From: CAYLNG01 sp964497855
GTDB lineage: Bacteria > Verrucomicrobiota > Kiritimatiellia > SS1-B-03-39 > UBA6053
Direction: 5' to 3'
DNA: 17,165 nt
Assembly: GCA_964497855.1 (NCBI GenBank)
Contig: CAZCFM010000082.1
Span: 1 to 17,165 of the forward strand
The notes under the pieces were generated by a model. It saw only the letters and a list, made by a program, of their open reading frames with translations, ran no database searches and was not told the DNA's origin. The stretch's first letter is position 1. Every line of letters begins with the position of its first letter. Below are positions 6,076 through 14,175 of the stretch, piece after piece. Position numbers and translations under genes: made by a program.

Positions 6076-7296
6076 ATGATTCTTGTACAAAACCCCGTCC
6101 AGCGTGTTGTTCTTGGAGTTCAGTTTCTATTTGTGGCCTTTGGCGCCACGGTGTTGGTGCCCATTCTGGTGAGGATTGATCCGGCGGTGGCCTTGTTCAC
6201 GGCAGGCCTGGGGACACTGGTGTTCCATGCGATCACCGGCGGGAAAGTCCCGATCTTTCTGGGCAGCAGTTTCGCGTTTATCAAACCGATCCAGGATGCC
6301 ACGGCCCTGTACGGCCTGCCGGGCACGCTCTGCGGTCTGATGGCCGTGGGCGGAGTGTATGCCGTTGTATCGCTGCTGATCAAACTGCGCGGACCCGGTT
6401 TTATTGTTCGTCTCTTCCCCTCCGTCGTGGTCGGACCAGTGATTATGGTTATCGGACTCTCGCTGTCCCCCGTGGCGGTCGGCATGGCCAAAGGCAACTG
6501 GCGTCTGGCGGTCATCGTGCTGACCGTTTCCACCCTGACGGTAACCCTCGGTCGGGGCATGTTGCGCCTGATCCCCATTTTGGTCGGACTCATCGCGGGC
6601 TACTTCGCCGCCGGGCTGATGGGCGCCATTGATTACAGCGCCCTCCAGAATGCGCCCTGGTTCGCCCTGCCCGCGTTCACCTTCCCCGCATGGAACGGAC
6701 ACGCCATTCTCTACCTGCTTCCCGTCGCCATCGCCCCCATGATCGAACACGTCGGCGATATGTATGCGATCGGCGGAGTCATGAATCAAAACTATGTCGA
6801 AAAACCGGGCCTCCATCGCACGCTCATGGGCGACGGGATTGCCACGCTCCTCGCCGGCGTCTTCGGAGGACCACCCAACACGACCTACTCGGAAGTCACC
6901 GGGGCGATTTCCCTGACAAAAGTTGGCGACGCACGCGTGTTGCGCATCGCCGCCGTGACCGCGATCCTGTTTTCCTTCATCGGCAAGATCGCCGGGGCCT
7001 TGAAAACGATTCCGGCGCCCGTTCTCGGCGGCGTGATGCTCCTGCTCTTCGGCATGATCGCCTGTGTGGGCATCAAGATCCTGATCGATTCGCAGACCAG
7101 CCTGAACCAGACGCGCAACCAGATCATCGTATCGCTGGTGCTCGCGGTGGGCATCGGCGGGGCCTCCATTTCCTTCCAAGGCTTCACCCTCGCCGGCATC
7201 GGACTCGCTTCCGCTGTCGGTGTGATCCTCAACCTCCTGCTGCCCGGCCATTCCGAGAAGGTCGAAGCCGCGAAAGAGGAAAACATCGTCATTTGA
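6076..7296 (+). CDS. uraA: Uracil permease, UraA-type (NCS2 family)
   Basis: Inner-membrane nucleobase:H+ symporter of the NCS2 family (406 residues). It aligns with E. coli UraA throughout: FVAFGATVLVP near the N-terminus, GGKVPIFLGSSFAFI (55-69), EHVGD with Glu224, and FGGPPNTTYSEVTG with Glu273. These two glutamates correspond to UraA Glu241 and Glu290, which bind uracil and couple proton transport, and keep the same 49-residue separation. UraA has HVGH where this protein has HVGD, so a somewhat different substrate range is possible. The protein is hydrophobic throughout, as expected for about 14 membrane segments. The ATG at 6076 has GGAG nine bases upstream; an in-frame TTG at 6061 with GGGAG before it would add five residues. 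First gene of a likely five-gene unit. Confidence 0.92.
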   Translation: MILVQNPVQRVVLGVQFLFVAFGATVLVPILVRIDPAVALFTAGLGTLVFHAITGGKVPIFLGSSFAFIKPIQDATALYGLPGTLCGLMAVGGVYAVVSLLIKLRGPGFIVRLFPSVVVGPVIMVIGLSLSPVAVGMAKGNWRLAVIVLTVSTLTVTLGRGMLRLIPILVGLIAGYFAAGLMGAIDYSALQNAPWFALPAFTFPAWNGHAILYLLPVAIAPMIEHVGDMYAIGGVMNQNYVEKPGLHRTLMGDGIATLLAGVFGGPPNTTYSEVTGAISLTKVGDARVLRIAAVTAILFSFIGKIAGALKTIPAPVLGGVMLLLFGMIACVGIKILIDSQTSLNQTRNQIIVSLVLAVGIGGASISFQGFTLAGIGLASAVGVILNLLLPGHSEKVEAAKEENIVI

Positions 7297-7328
7297 TCCC
7301 CTCAACCCAACCCCCGGAGAACTCCCCC

Positions 7329-8027
7329 ATGCGTACACTGCTCCCCCTGTTCCTTCTGGCAAGCGTCACCGCCTCGGCCCAGAACATTCAACTGCACCGC
7401 GATTTCGGCCATAACCGCGATTTTTTCACCACCACCGTTGAAATGTTCCGTCCCGACGACCACGGAAGCACCTTCTTCTTCATCGACTTCAATCACGACG
7501 TGGGCGATGTGAAGGGCGTCTCGGAAAGCTATTTCGAAATCGCGCGCGTCATAAATCTCCCTTGCCCCCTTGGCAGCGGCCTCCACGTGGAATACAACGG
7601 CGGCCATGGACAGTTCACCACCGAAGACGGACCCAACCAGGCCTACACCATCAACGACGCCTGGCTCGTCGGACCGGAATGGTCCTGGAATGCGGAGGAT
7701 TTCTCCAAAGGACTCTCCCTGCAACTGCTCTACAAAAACATCCGCGACAAAAACGACGACTCCTTCCAGGTCACCGTTGTCTGGTATCTCCACCTGCTCG
7801 AGAAAAAAGTCACCTTCAACGGTTTCGCCGATTTCTGGAAAGAAGACAGCGATTTCAATTTCGACGGCAACGTGGATGCGGACTACACCTTCCTGAGCGA
7901 GCCGCAACTCTGGTACAATCTGACTCCGCAGTTTGCCGTAGGCAGCGAAGTCGAATTCGGCCACAACTTCGCCGGCAAGGAAGGCTGGGCGGTCAACCCA
8001 ACCCTCGCCGTCAAATACACCTTCTAA
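7329..8027 (+). CDS. Outer-membrane beta-barrel protein, DUF5020-like
   Basis: A 232-residue exported protein. A signal peptide (MRTLLPLFLLASVTASA, likely cut after Ala17) precedes a mature region with alternating aromatic and polar residues and no hydrophobic helix. It ends in VKYTF, whose terminal Phe is the classical outer-membrane barrel sorting signal. Segments such as FTTTVEMFRPDDHGSTFFF, the DAWLVGPEWSWN stretch, TVVWYLHLL and FNGFADFW recall the DUF5020 family, members of which are barrel proteins related in length and layout to Tsx nucleoside channels. The family match is from memory of its motifs. GGAG (7316-7319) lies nine bases before the ATG. It sits between two nucleobase permease genes, 32 bases after uraA and 12 before the next. 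This suggests that it lets nucleobases or nucleosides through the outer membrane, but that function is inferred. Confidence 0.85.
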   Translation: MRTLLPLFLLASVTASAQNIQLHRDFGHNRDFFTTTVEMFRPDDHGSTFFFIDFNHDVGDVKGVSESYFEIARVINLPCPLGSGLHVEYNGGHGQFTTEDGPNQAYTINDAWLVGPEWSWNAEDFSKGLSLQLLYKNIRDKNDDSFQVTVVWYLHLLEKKVTFNGFADFWKEDSDFNFDGNVDADYTFLSEPQLWYNLTPQFAVGSEVEFGHNFAGKEGWAVNPTLAVKYTF

Positions 8028-8039
8028 GGAAACGCCCCC

Positions 8040-9338
8040 ATGCTCGATCGCTATTTCAAGGTTACCGATTCCGGCAGCACGGTTCGCACGGAAGTGCTGG
8101 CCGGACTGACCACGTTTATGACGATGGCCTATATTCTGGCTGTCAACCCGGGCATCCTCAGTGCGGCGGGCATGGACAAAGGGGCGCTGTTCACGGCGAC
8201 CGCGCTGTCGGCGGCCATTGCCACGCTGGTGATGTCGCTGGTCGCCCGCCTGCCCTTCGCGCTGGCGCCGGGCATGGGACTCAACGCGTTTTTCGCATTC
8301 GGGGTCGTGCTGGGCATGGGCCATTCCTGGCAAATGGCGCTGACCGCCGTGTTTATCGAAGGCCTGCTCTTCATCCTGCTCACGCTCTTCAACGTCCGCG
8401 AATGGATCGTCAACGCCATCCCGATGTCGCTGAAACACGCGATTTCGGGGGGCATTGGCCTCTTCATCGCCTTCATCGGCATGCAGAACGCCGGGCTGAT
8501 CGCGAATCACGACGCCGTCCTGGTGGGCCTGGGCAAGCTGCACAGCGCCCCGGTGCTGCTGATGCTGGGCGGAGTCGTCCTGACCGCCGCGCTGCTGGCG
8601 CTTCGGGTCAAGGGCGCACTGCTCATCGGCATCGTCGCCGTCACCCTGGCCGGCATCCCGCTGGGCGTCACCCACATCCCGGAAGGTAGCAACATTGCCA
8701 GCCTCCCGCCCTCTCTAAGCCCGATCCTCTGGAAATTCGACTTCTCACAGGTATTCAGCTTCGAAATGCTCGTCATCGTCTTCACCTTTCTCTTCGTGGA
8801 TATGTTCGACACGGTGGGCACGCTGGTGGGCGTCTGTTCCAAAGCCAACATGCTCGACGCCGAGGGCCGCATCCCCCGCGTGAAAGAGGCCTTCCTCGCC
8901 GACGCGATCGGAACCACCGCCGGGGCCATCCTGGGAACGAGCACCGTGACCACCTACGTCGAAAGCGCCGCCGGCGTGGCCGAGGGCGGACGCACCGGAC
9001 TCACCTCCCTGACCGTGGCCTTCCTGTTCCTGGTTTCGCTCTTCTTCGCTCCGCTCTTCCTGTTGGTCCCCGCCGCCGCCACTGCCCCCGCCCTGGTGCT
9101 CGTCGGCTTCTTCATGATGTCCCCGGTCATGAAAATCGACTTCGAAAACATCGAAGAGGCTTTCCCCGCCTTCGTGACCCTGATCATGATGCCGCTGACC
9201 TACAGCATTGCCCACGGCATCGTCTTCGGCATGTTGGCATACGTGCTCGTGAAAGTCTGTACCGGCAAATTCCGTGACGTGTCCCCCATGATGGCCGTTC
9301 TGGCGATTCTCTTCGCGGTCAAACTCTATCTGGGTTGA
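8040..9338 (+). CDS. Purine permease, AzgA/PbuG-type (NCS2 family)
   Basis: Inner-membrane purine nucleobase transporter (432 residues) of the AzgA branch of the NCS2 superfamily, which carries adenine, hypoxanthine or guanine; the exact substrate cannot be told here. Family marks: TEVLAGLTTFMTMAYIL(A/V)NP near the N-terminus, LAPGMGLNAFFAF (75-87), FVDMFDTVGTLVGV (252-265) and GTSTVTTYVESAAGVAEGGR (299-318). These carry the acidic and polar residues of the substrate site. The protein is hydrophobic throughout. AAGGAA (8026-8031), partly within the previous stop codon, lies eight bases before the ATG, so translation follows directly on the barrel gene. With uraA and the barrel gene it covers both pyrimidine and purine uptake. 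Confidence 0.92.
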   Translation: MLDRYFKVTDSGSTVRTEVLAGLTTFMTMAYILAVNPGILSAAGMDKGALFTATALSAAIATLVMSLVARLPFALAPGMGLNAFFAFGVVLGMGHSWQMALTAVFIEGLLFILLTLFNVREWIVNAIPMSLKHAISGGIGLFIAFIGMQNAGLIANHDAVLVGLGKLHSAPVLLMLGGVVLTAALLALRVKGALLIGIVAVTLAGIPLGVTHIPEGSNIASLPPSLSPILWKFDFSQVFSFEMLVIVFTFLFVDMFDTVGTLVGVCSKANMLDAEGRIPRVKEAFLADAIGTTAGAILGTSTVTTYVESAAGVAEGGRTGLTSLTVAFLFLVSLFFAPLFLLVPAAATAPALVLVGFFMMSPVMKIDFENIEEAFPAFVTLIMMPLTYSIAHGIVFGMLAYVLVKVCTGKFRDVSPMMAVLAILFAVKLYLG

Positions 9339-9431
9339 TCTGCGCGGTAAAGCCTGTCCGCCTCCGCACTTGCAAAACGGAGCGCATCGCTTATGGCTGT
9401 CGCAGAACCCAACCCGAAGGAAACCGCCCGC

Positions 9432-10358
9432 ATGGAAAACGTCATCATCATTGGCACCGGGGCCGCCGGCCTCACCGCCGCCATTTACAGCGCCCGCGCC
9501 AGCCTGAATCCCCTGGTCATCGAAGGCCGCGAACCCGGCGGACAGCTCACGACCACCACCGAAGTCGAGAACTTTCCCGGCTTTGAACACGGCATTCTCG
9601 GCCCCGTTCTGATGGAGACGATACGCAAACAGGCCTCCCGTTTCGGCACGCGCTACCAGTACGGCAGCGTGACGGGCTGCGAACTCGCCGGCCCCGTCAA
9701 AAAACTCCACCTGGACTCCAGCGAAACGCTCGAAGCGAAAAGCGTCATCATCTGCACCGGCGCGTCGGCCAAATACCTGGGACTCCCCTCCGAACAGGCC
9801 CTGATCGGCTACGGCGTCACCTCCTGCGCGACCTGCGACGGCGCGTTCTATCGCGATGTGCCCGTGGCCGTGATCGGCGGCGGCGACTCCGCGATGGAGG
9901 AGGCGACCTTCCTCACCCGCTTCGCCAGCGTGGTCTATCTCATCCACCGCCGCGAGGAATTCCGCGCCTCCAAAGTCATGATCGACCGCATGTTGGCCAA
10001 CCCGAAAATCAAACCGCTCTACAACACGGTCGTGGAGGAAGTGCTGGGCGTGGAAGACCAGCGCGTCCGCGGAATGCGGATCAAAAACCTCAAAAGCGGA
10101 GAGGTGTCGGACATCGCGCTGGAAGGCGTTTTCCTTGCCATCGGCCACAAACCCAACACCGACCCCTTCAAAGGCCAGTTGGACATGGATGAAACCGGCT
10201 ACCTCATCACGGATTCCACCAAGACCAAACTCCCCGGCGTCTTCGCAGCCGGCGATGTGCAGGACAGCGTGTACCGACAGGCCATCAGTGCCGCCGGCAC
10301 CGGCTGCATGGCCGCCCTCGAGGCCGAACGCTACCTGGAACGCACGGCCCACACATGA
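9432..10358 (+). CDS. trxB: Thioredoxin reductase
   Basis: NADPH-dependent FAD flavoenzyme that reduces thioredoxin in the cytoplasm (308 residues, the normal low-molecular-weight length). Motifs: FAD-binding IIGTGAAGLTAAIYSARA (6-23), redox pair SCATCDG (Cys132, Cys135), NADPH-binding IGGGDSAMEEA (148-158) and HRREEFRAS (172-180), and the second FAD motif VFAAGDVQD (270-278) followed by YRQAISAAGTGCMAA. The ATG at 9432 is preferred because the family starts just before the FAD motif and AAGGAAA lies upstream; an in-frame ATG at 9393, with GGAG 10 bases before it, would add 13 residues. It lies 93 bases after the purine permease and its stop overlaps the next start (ATGA). Confidence 0.94.
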   Translation: MENVIIIGTGAAGLTAAIYSARASLNPLVIEGREPGGQLTTTTEVENFPGFEHGILGPVLMETIRKQASRFGTRYQYGSVTGCELAGPVKKLHLDSSETLEAKSVIICTGASAKYLGLPSEQALIGYGVTSCATCDGAFYRDVPVAVIGGGDSAMEEATFLTRFASVVYLIHRREEFRASKVMIDRMLANPKIKPLYNTVVEEVLGVEDQRVRGMRIKNLKSGEVSDIALEGVFLAIGHKPNTDPFKGQLDMDETGYLITDSTKTKLPGVFAAGDVQDSVYRQAISAAGTGCMAALEAERYLERTAHT

Positions 10359-12121
10359 GGAACTCCGTGCCGGTGACCGAAAAGCGCCCGATGCGCCGTC
10401 TGTATGCCTACGGACTGCGTTACCGCGGACGCCTGGCGCTGGGCTTTTTCCTCGGACTGCTGGGAGGCGGCGCCGTTTTCGGCATGTTGTCCAGCCTCTC
10501 CAAAACCACCAATCAGGCCTTCGGCACGCTCAGCGGTGAGGGCGCGATCGAGAAACTCCTGCAAATGGACCGCGGGTTCGTCTTCGCGGCCATTCTGCTG
10601 ATCGCGTTTTTCCTGCTGCGCGGCATCGGTCACTACTTCTCGATCTACTTCATCAACTGGGTTGGCTTCAAGGTCGTCGAGGAACTGCGGCGCGACTGCT
10701 TCGCCAAACTGCAACGGCTTCAACTCGGCTTCTACAACCGCCACAGCAGCGGCGAACTGATCTCCCGCGTCACCAACGACACGATGCAGGTGCAACACGC
10801 CGTCTCGGGCGTCGTGGCCGACATTGTGCAACAGCCGATCACCCTCGTGGCCGCGTTGGTGTTCATGATCAAAACTGACCCCGTGCTGGCCCTCTTCAGC
10901 CTGGTGGTGTTCCCGCTCTGCGTGGCGCCGGTCATTATTTTCGGGCGAAAGGTCCGCAAATATTCCAAACAAAGTCAGGAATTTCTGGCCGACCTGGCGT
11001 CGGTGGTGCAGGAAAACGTCAGCGGCGTCCGGGTAGTCAAGGCCTTTGGCATGGAGGAGTACGAGGAAAAGAAGTTCGACAAGGAAAACCGCAGCGTGTT
11101 CGGGCGGCTGATCAAAACGGTGCTCGCGCGGAACGTCAACCAGCCGATGATGGAATTCGTGGCCGGTCTCGGTGTGGTGGCGATGATGCTGTACGTGCGC
11201 GTGCGTCATTTGGAGGTGGGCGACTTTTTCGCCTTTGCCGCCGCCCTCGGCATGATGTACCAGCCCGCCAAAATGCTGAGCAAGGTCCACATGGAAATCC
11301 AAAAGGCCATGGGCGCGGCGGAACGCATTTTCGCGCTGCTCGACGAGCCGATCGACGTTGAGGAAAAACCCGACGCCCTCCCGCTCGACGGCCCCCTGCG
11401 CGACATCGTGTTTGAAAACGTCTGTTTTCATTACGGCGATTCACCGGTGTTGCGCGACATCAATCTAACCATCCGCGCCGGGGAAAAAATCGCGCTGGTG
11501 GGCAGTTCCGGCAGCGGAAAATCGACGCTGGTCAGCCTTGTTCCCCGCTTTTACGACCCCACGGAGGGGAGCGTGTTCATCAACGGCAGCAACCTCCGCG
11601 ACTTGAGCTTCGCCGGACTGCGCTCCCGCATCGCACTGGTCACGCAGGACACGTTTTTATTTAACGACAGCATTGCCAACAACATCGCCTACGGACGCGC
11701 CGATGCCGACCCGGCCCGCATCGAGGAGGCCGCCCGCCGCGCCCACGCCCACGACTTCATCCAGGAAATGCCAGAGGGCTACCAGACACGCGTCGGCGAA
11801 CGCGGCGGCCGCCTCAGCGGCGGCCAGAAGCAGCGCCTCGCCATCGCCCGTGCGATTTATTGCGACGCGCCCATCCTCATTCTCGACGAGGCCACCAGCG
11901 CCCTCGACAACGAAAGCGAGCGCCAGGTGCAGGCCGCCATCAACGAAGTCATGCAGAATCGCACCAGCATCGTCATCGCCCACCGACTCAGCACCATCCA
12001 GCACGCCGACCGCATTCTCGTTCTCCAGGAAGGCCGCATCGTGGAAGAAGGCTCCCACAGCGAACTTCTCGCCCGCGACGGCGTCTACCGCCACCTTTAC
12101 GACCTCCAATTCGCGGGCTGA
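10355..12121 (+). CDS. ABC exporter, MsbA-like (fused membrane and ATPase domains)
   Basis: A 588-residue half-transporter that would work as a homodimer in the inner membrane. The N-terminal two thirds hold hydrophobic segments around 26-46, 73-100, 162-196 and 266-300, in the six-helix exporter pattern, with RLQLGFYNRHSSGELISRVT (121-140) as the usual coupling region. The ATPase domain shows Walker A GSSGSGKST (383-391), the Q-loop near 431, signature LSGGQKQR (487-494), Walker B ILILDE (507-512) and switch His543 in AHRLST. The similarity pattern fits MsbA and related lipid exporters, but drug or peptide exporters of the same class cannot be excluded. It starts inside the trxB stop codon (4-base overlap), so the two are translationally coupled. 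Confidence 0.9.
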   Translation: MRNSVPVTEKRPMRRLYAYGLRYRGRLALGFFLGLLGGGAVFGMLSSLSKTTNQAFGTLSGEGAIEKLLQMDRGFVFAAILLIAFFLLRGIGHYFSIYFINWVGFKVVEELRRDCFAKLQRLQLGFYNRHSSGELISRVTNDTMQVQHAVSGVVADIVQQPITLVAALVFMIKTDPVLALFSLVVFPLCVAPVIIFGRKVRKYSKQSQEFLADLASVVQENVSGVRVVKAFGMEEYEEKKFDKENRSVFGRLIKTVLARNVNQPMMEFVAGLGVVAMMLYVRVRHLEVGDFFAFAAALGMMYQPAKMLSKVHMEIQKAMGAAERIFALLDEPIDVEEKPDALPLDGPLRDIVFENVCFHYGDSPVLRDINLTIRAGEKIALVGSSGSGKSTLVSLVPRFYDPTEGSVFINGSNLRDLSFAGLRSRIALVTQDTFLFNDSIANNIAYGRADADPARIEEAARRAHAHDFIQEMPEGYQTRVGERGGRLSGGQKQRLAIARAIYCDAPILILDEATSALDNESERQVQAAINEVMQNRTSIVIAHRLSTIQHADRILVLQEGRIVEEGSHSELLARDGVYRHLYDLQFAG

Positions 12122-12474
12122 GAGATCGCGAAGGATTGCCCAAGGTCACGGACAATGGCGGGCACCTGCGAGGCCAGTGCGGCGGGTCCGGCGATCAGCA
12201 GGCAACTGTTTGCGCCCCGGTGTGTGGGCAGTTCCAGGGCAGCCATGTCGCCGGCATCGCGGACACGGGTGCCCAGGGCATTGTCGTGCGGCCAGCGCCA
12301 GTCGCCGGCGCGCAGGACGAGGGCTCCGGCGTACACGCGGTCGTCGCTGGCCCCGAAACTCCAGCCATCGTCGTAACTCTGTGTCCATCGGGGCAGAAGT
12401 TCGATGACGCGGTCGCCGAGCCGGGTGAATCCGGGTCTCAGCGGAAAACGTTTTTTTTTGTAATTATTTATCAT
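12097..12474 (-). CDS. Unrecognised 125-residue ORF, possibly a 5'-truncated gene remnant
   Basis: I do not recognise the family. Codons from about residue 11 on are GC-rich in the third position, like the neighbouring genes, and the peptide looks natural (for example DDGWSFGASDDRVYAGALV and LRAGDWRWPHDN), so the minus strand is probably the coding one. The first ten codons differ sharply: MINNYKKKR is encoded by AT-rich sequence with nine consecutive As (complement of 12451-12459). No ribosome binding site precedes the ATG. This abrupt change fits a fragment that has lost its 5' part. The 3' end overlaps the end of the ABC exporter gene by 25 bases in convergent orientation. No signal peptide or membrane segment is present. 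It fills most of the 416 bases between the flanking plus-strand genes. Confidence 0.5.
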   Translation of the reverse strand: MINNYKKKRFPLRPGFTRLGDRVIELLPRWTQSYDDGWSFGASDDRVYAGALVLRAGDWRWPHDNALGTRVRDAGDMAALELPTHRGANSCLLIAGPAALASQVPAIVRDLGQSFAISQPANWRS

Positions 12475-12475
12475 T

Positions 12476-12499
12476 TTGCTCGATTCTAGACCTGAGCAA
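12476..12499. promoter_or_regulatory. Inverted repeat upstream of the three-gene envelope operon
   Basis: TTGCTC and GAGCAA are perfect six-base arms separated by 12 bases (GATTCTAGACCT). It lies in the 63-base spacer before the ATG at 12538. It could be an operator for the operon, but arms this short also occur by chance. Confidence 0.25.
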
Positions 12500-12537
12500 T
12501 TCTATATGCTTCCCTTTCTAACGCAGCCCCTGATTCC

Positions 12538-14175
12538 ATGACGAACTCGCATTCTTTTCTTCTCACTCTTCTCTGCCTGCTCTGGGCGCTTTCCCCTCTC
12601 CGGGGAGAACCAAGCCCCATCTCCAACACCTTTGCCGAAACGATCCAGACGCTGTACCAAGCCGGCTTGGTTCCGCTTCCCGCCGACGCAAAACCCGTCA
12701 GTCGCATCCTGTGGCGGGGAACTGTTTTGCCCATGAGTGTGCGGGGGGAACGGTTCTTTGCCTCACGCTGGGTTTGGACCGATCCCACGGGTGAAACGCG
12801 ACTCATGGTCGGCAACGATATTCGCGAGGGCGCGGTTGAGGTTGTTGACACCATGGTGGGACAGGTGGCCCCACCTGCGAATAATCCCCACGCCTACATC
12901 ACGGTCATCACAGAGGCGGCGATGGCCCGGGGCTTTGGTTTTGAAAAATTTCAAAATGGCCGCAACACCAGAACCCTCTCGCCCCCCGAAGCCTTGCGGG
13001 AAGACGGCCATTGGATGATCTTTGCCATTCGGCTCCATGAAACCGGTTACAGCGAGCTGGCCGACCAGATGGCCTCCACCCTGACCGAAGCCCGCGGGCT
13101 GGACGTCATCCGGAGCGCGGCACGGGGCGCACTGACCGAATTCGCCTACGATGCGGCGTTCCAGCGTTATCTCTCTTATGGCGATTTGCATCGATTCATC
13201 GTCGAAATCGATTTCCTCCTGGAGAACGAATCCAAAAACTGGATCGACGCGGCTCTGGTTGCAGTGCTGCTGGAGGATTGGCGGGGCGCAGAGGCCGCCA
13301 CGCAGCAAATTCCGGAAAACCTCAGCGAAAAACAAAAGGCCCTCTATCAGGCCCTCTTGAAAATTCCTCCCGGAATTTCAGTGGCATTGGGTTCCGTTTT
13401 GGTTCAAAACCCGCTGCTTCTATCCCCGGAAACGGCCCGCGCACAGCTCCGCTTGCGCCAGTCTCAGCTAAATGGAACCCCCGAAGCCAGAGTCCGCGCG
13501 GAGGATTTGACCTCTGCGGAACTTCTGCTCGATCAACTTATTGCGTCTGGACCTGATTTTATCCCCGTCTCCATCGCCCTTCTGGACAGTGCCGCGGTCT
13601 TGCCGATTTCCACGATGAATTTCAACACCCATCGAAGGATAGAAGCCTCCGATCCCGGAAAAGCACAGGCGTTTTTCCGACTGCGTTCGTTTCCCCGGCC
13701 TCTCAAAGCCGCCGATCTGGCGCAAACCTTGTTGACCTCCATCAATCCCGCCGTTTTTTCAGCATCCGACACCGAACTTGTCGCGGAAACAACGGCGTTC
13801 TACAACAAGATCCTGGGCAAAAGTCGGATGGAAATTGCTGAAATCTATCTGCGCGGGGCCGGAACCTTCACTCAGGTGCCGCAAAGCGCCCGGAACGTAT
13901 TGATTCAGGAGGGAGACGAAACCCTCCGCGATGAAATCCGCGCCAAAATCCTGGAGGACCCCAATCTGCTTTTCGTGGTGGATGCCTTCCGCAACACCGC
14001 ACTGCTGGAAGGTGAAAAGGGAGAGGCTTTCCGCCTGGCCTGCATCGAAAAAGTGTTGTCGATCTATGCGGAACAGCTCGCCGATCCGGCCAATCCCCGG
14101 CGCGCGTATCTCCGATCCCAACTCCAACAGAAATTGGGCTGGGACCCTCCCGCGGAAACGGAGACCCCGCGATGA
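12538..14175 (+). CDS. Exported protein of unknown function, mainly helical
   Basis: I do not recognise this 545-residue protein. It begins with a clear signal peptide (MTNSHSF, hydrophobic LLTLLCLLWAL, cleavage near LRG-EPS) with no lipobox cysteine at the cut site, so it is probably periplasmic. Residues 30-110 include a more beta-like stretch with RILWRGTVLPMSVRG and ASRWVWTDPTGETR. From about 150 on it is rich in amphipathic helices with alanine and leucine (for example 163-260), suggesting helical repeats. Cysteines are nearly absent from the mature part (one, in RLACIEK), and no enzyme motif is visible. No Shine-Dalgarno sequence precedes the ATG. The stop codon overlaps the next start (ATGA), so it is translationally coupled to the two membrane-anchored coiled-coil proteins downstream and probably acts with them. 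Confidence 0.85.
   Translation: MTNSHSFLLTLLCLLWALSPLRGEPSPISNTFAETIQTLYQAGLVPLPADAKPVSRILWRGTVLPMSVRGERFFASRWVWTDPTGETRLMVGNDIREGAVEVVDTMVGQVAPPANNPHAYITVITEAAMARGFGFEKFQNGRNTRTLSPPEALREDGHWMIFAIRLHETGYSELADQMASTLTEARGLDVIRSAARGALTEFAYDAAFQRYLSYGDLHRFIVEIDFLLENESKNWIDAALVAVLLEDWRGAEAATQQIPENLSEKQKALYQALLKIPPGISVALGSVLVQNPLLLSPETARAQLRLRQSQLNGTPEARVRAEDLTSAELLLDQLIASGPDFIPVSIALLDSAAVLPISTMNFNTHRRIEASDPGKAQAFFRLRSFPRPLKAADLAQTLLTSINPAVFSASDTELVAETTAFYNKILGKSRMEIAEIYLRGAGTFTQVPQSARNVLIQEGDETLRDEIRAKILEDPNLLFVVDAFRNTALLEGEKGEAFRLACIEKVLSIYAEQLADPANPRRAYLRSQLQQKLGWDPPAETETPR

Noticed and set aside
6127..7362. Minus-strand open frame of 411 codons across uraA
   Set aside because: Antisense to a clear UraA homologue; very rich in Asp, Gly and His, with no recognisable motif.
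7302..8675. Minus-strand open frame of 457 codons across the barrel and purine permease genes
   Set aside because: It spans two sense genes with good ribosome binding sites and has a Gln/Glu/Asp-rich artefact composition.
8745..10352. Minus-strand open frame of 535 codons across the purine permease and trxB
   Set aside because: It lies opposite two well-supported genes and its Gly/Glu/His-rich peptide shows no domain.
12413..12459. Possible terminator: weak GC hairpin, AAAACG and nine Ts on the plus strand
   Set aside because: The stem is interrupted (CCGG/CCGG inside GAG/CTC with mismatches) and it lies about 300 bases after the exporter stop, within the minus-strand ORF. Too weak to call.
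11860..12489. Plus-strand frame running from the ABC exporter gene through 12489
   Set aside because: Inside the exporter it is out of frame, and past 12121 the minus strand has the better codon pattern.
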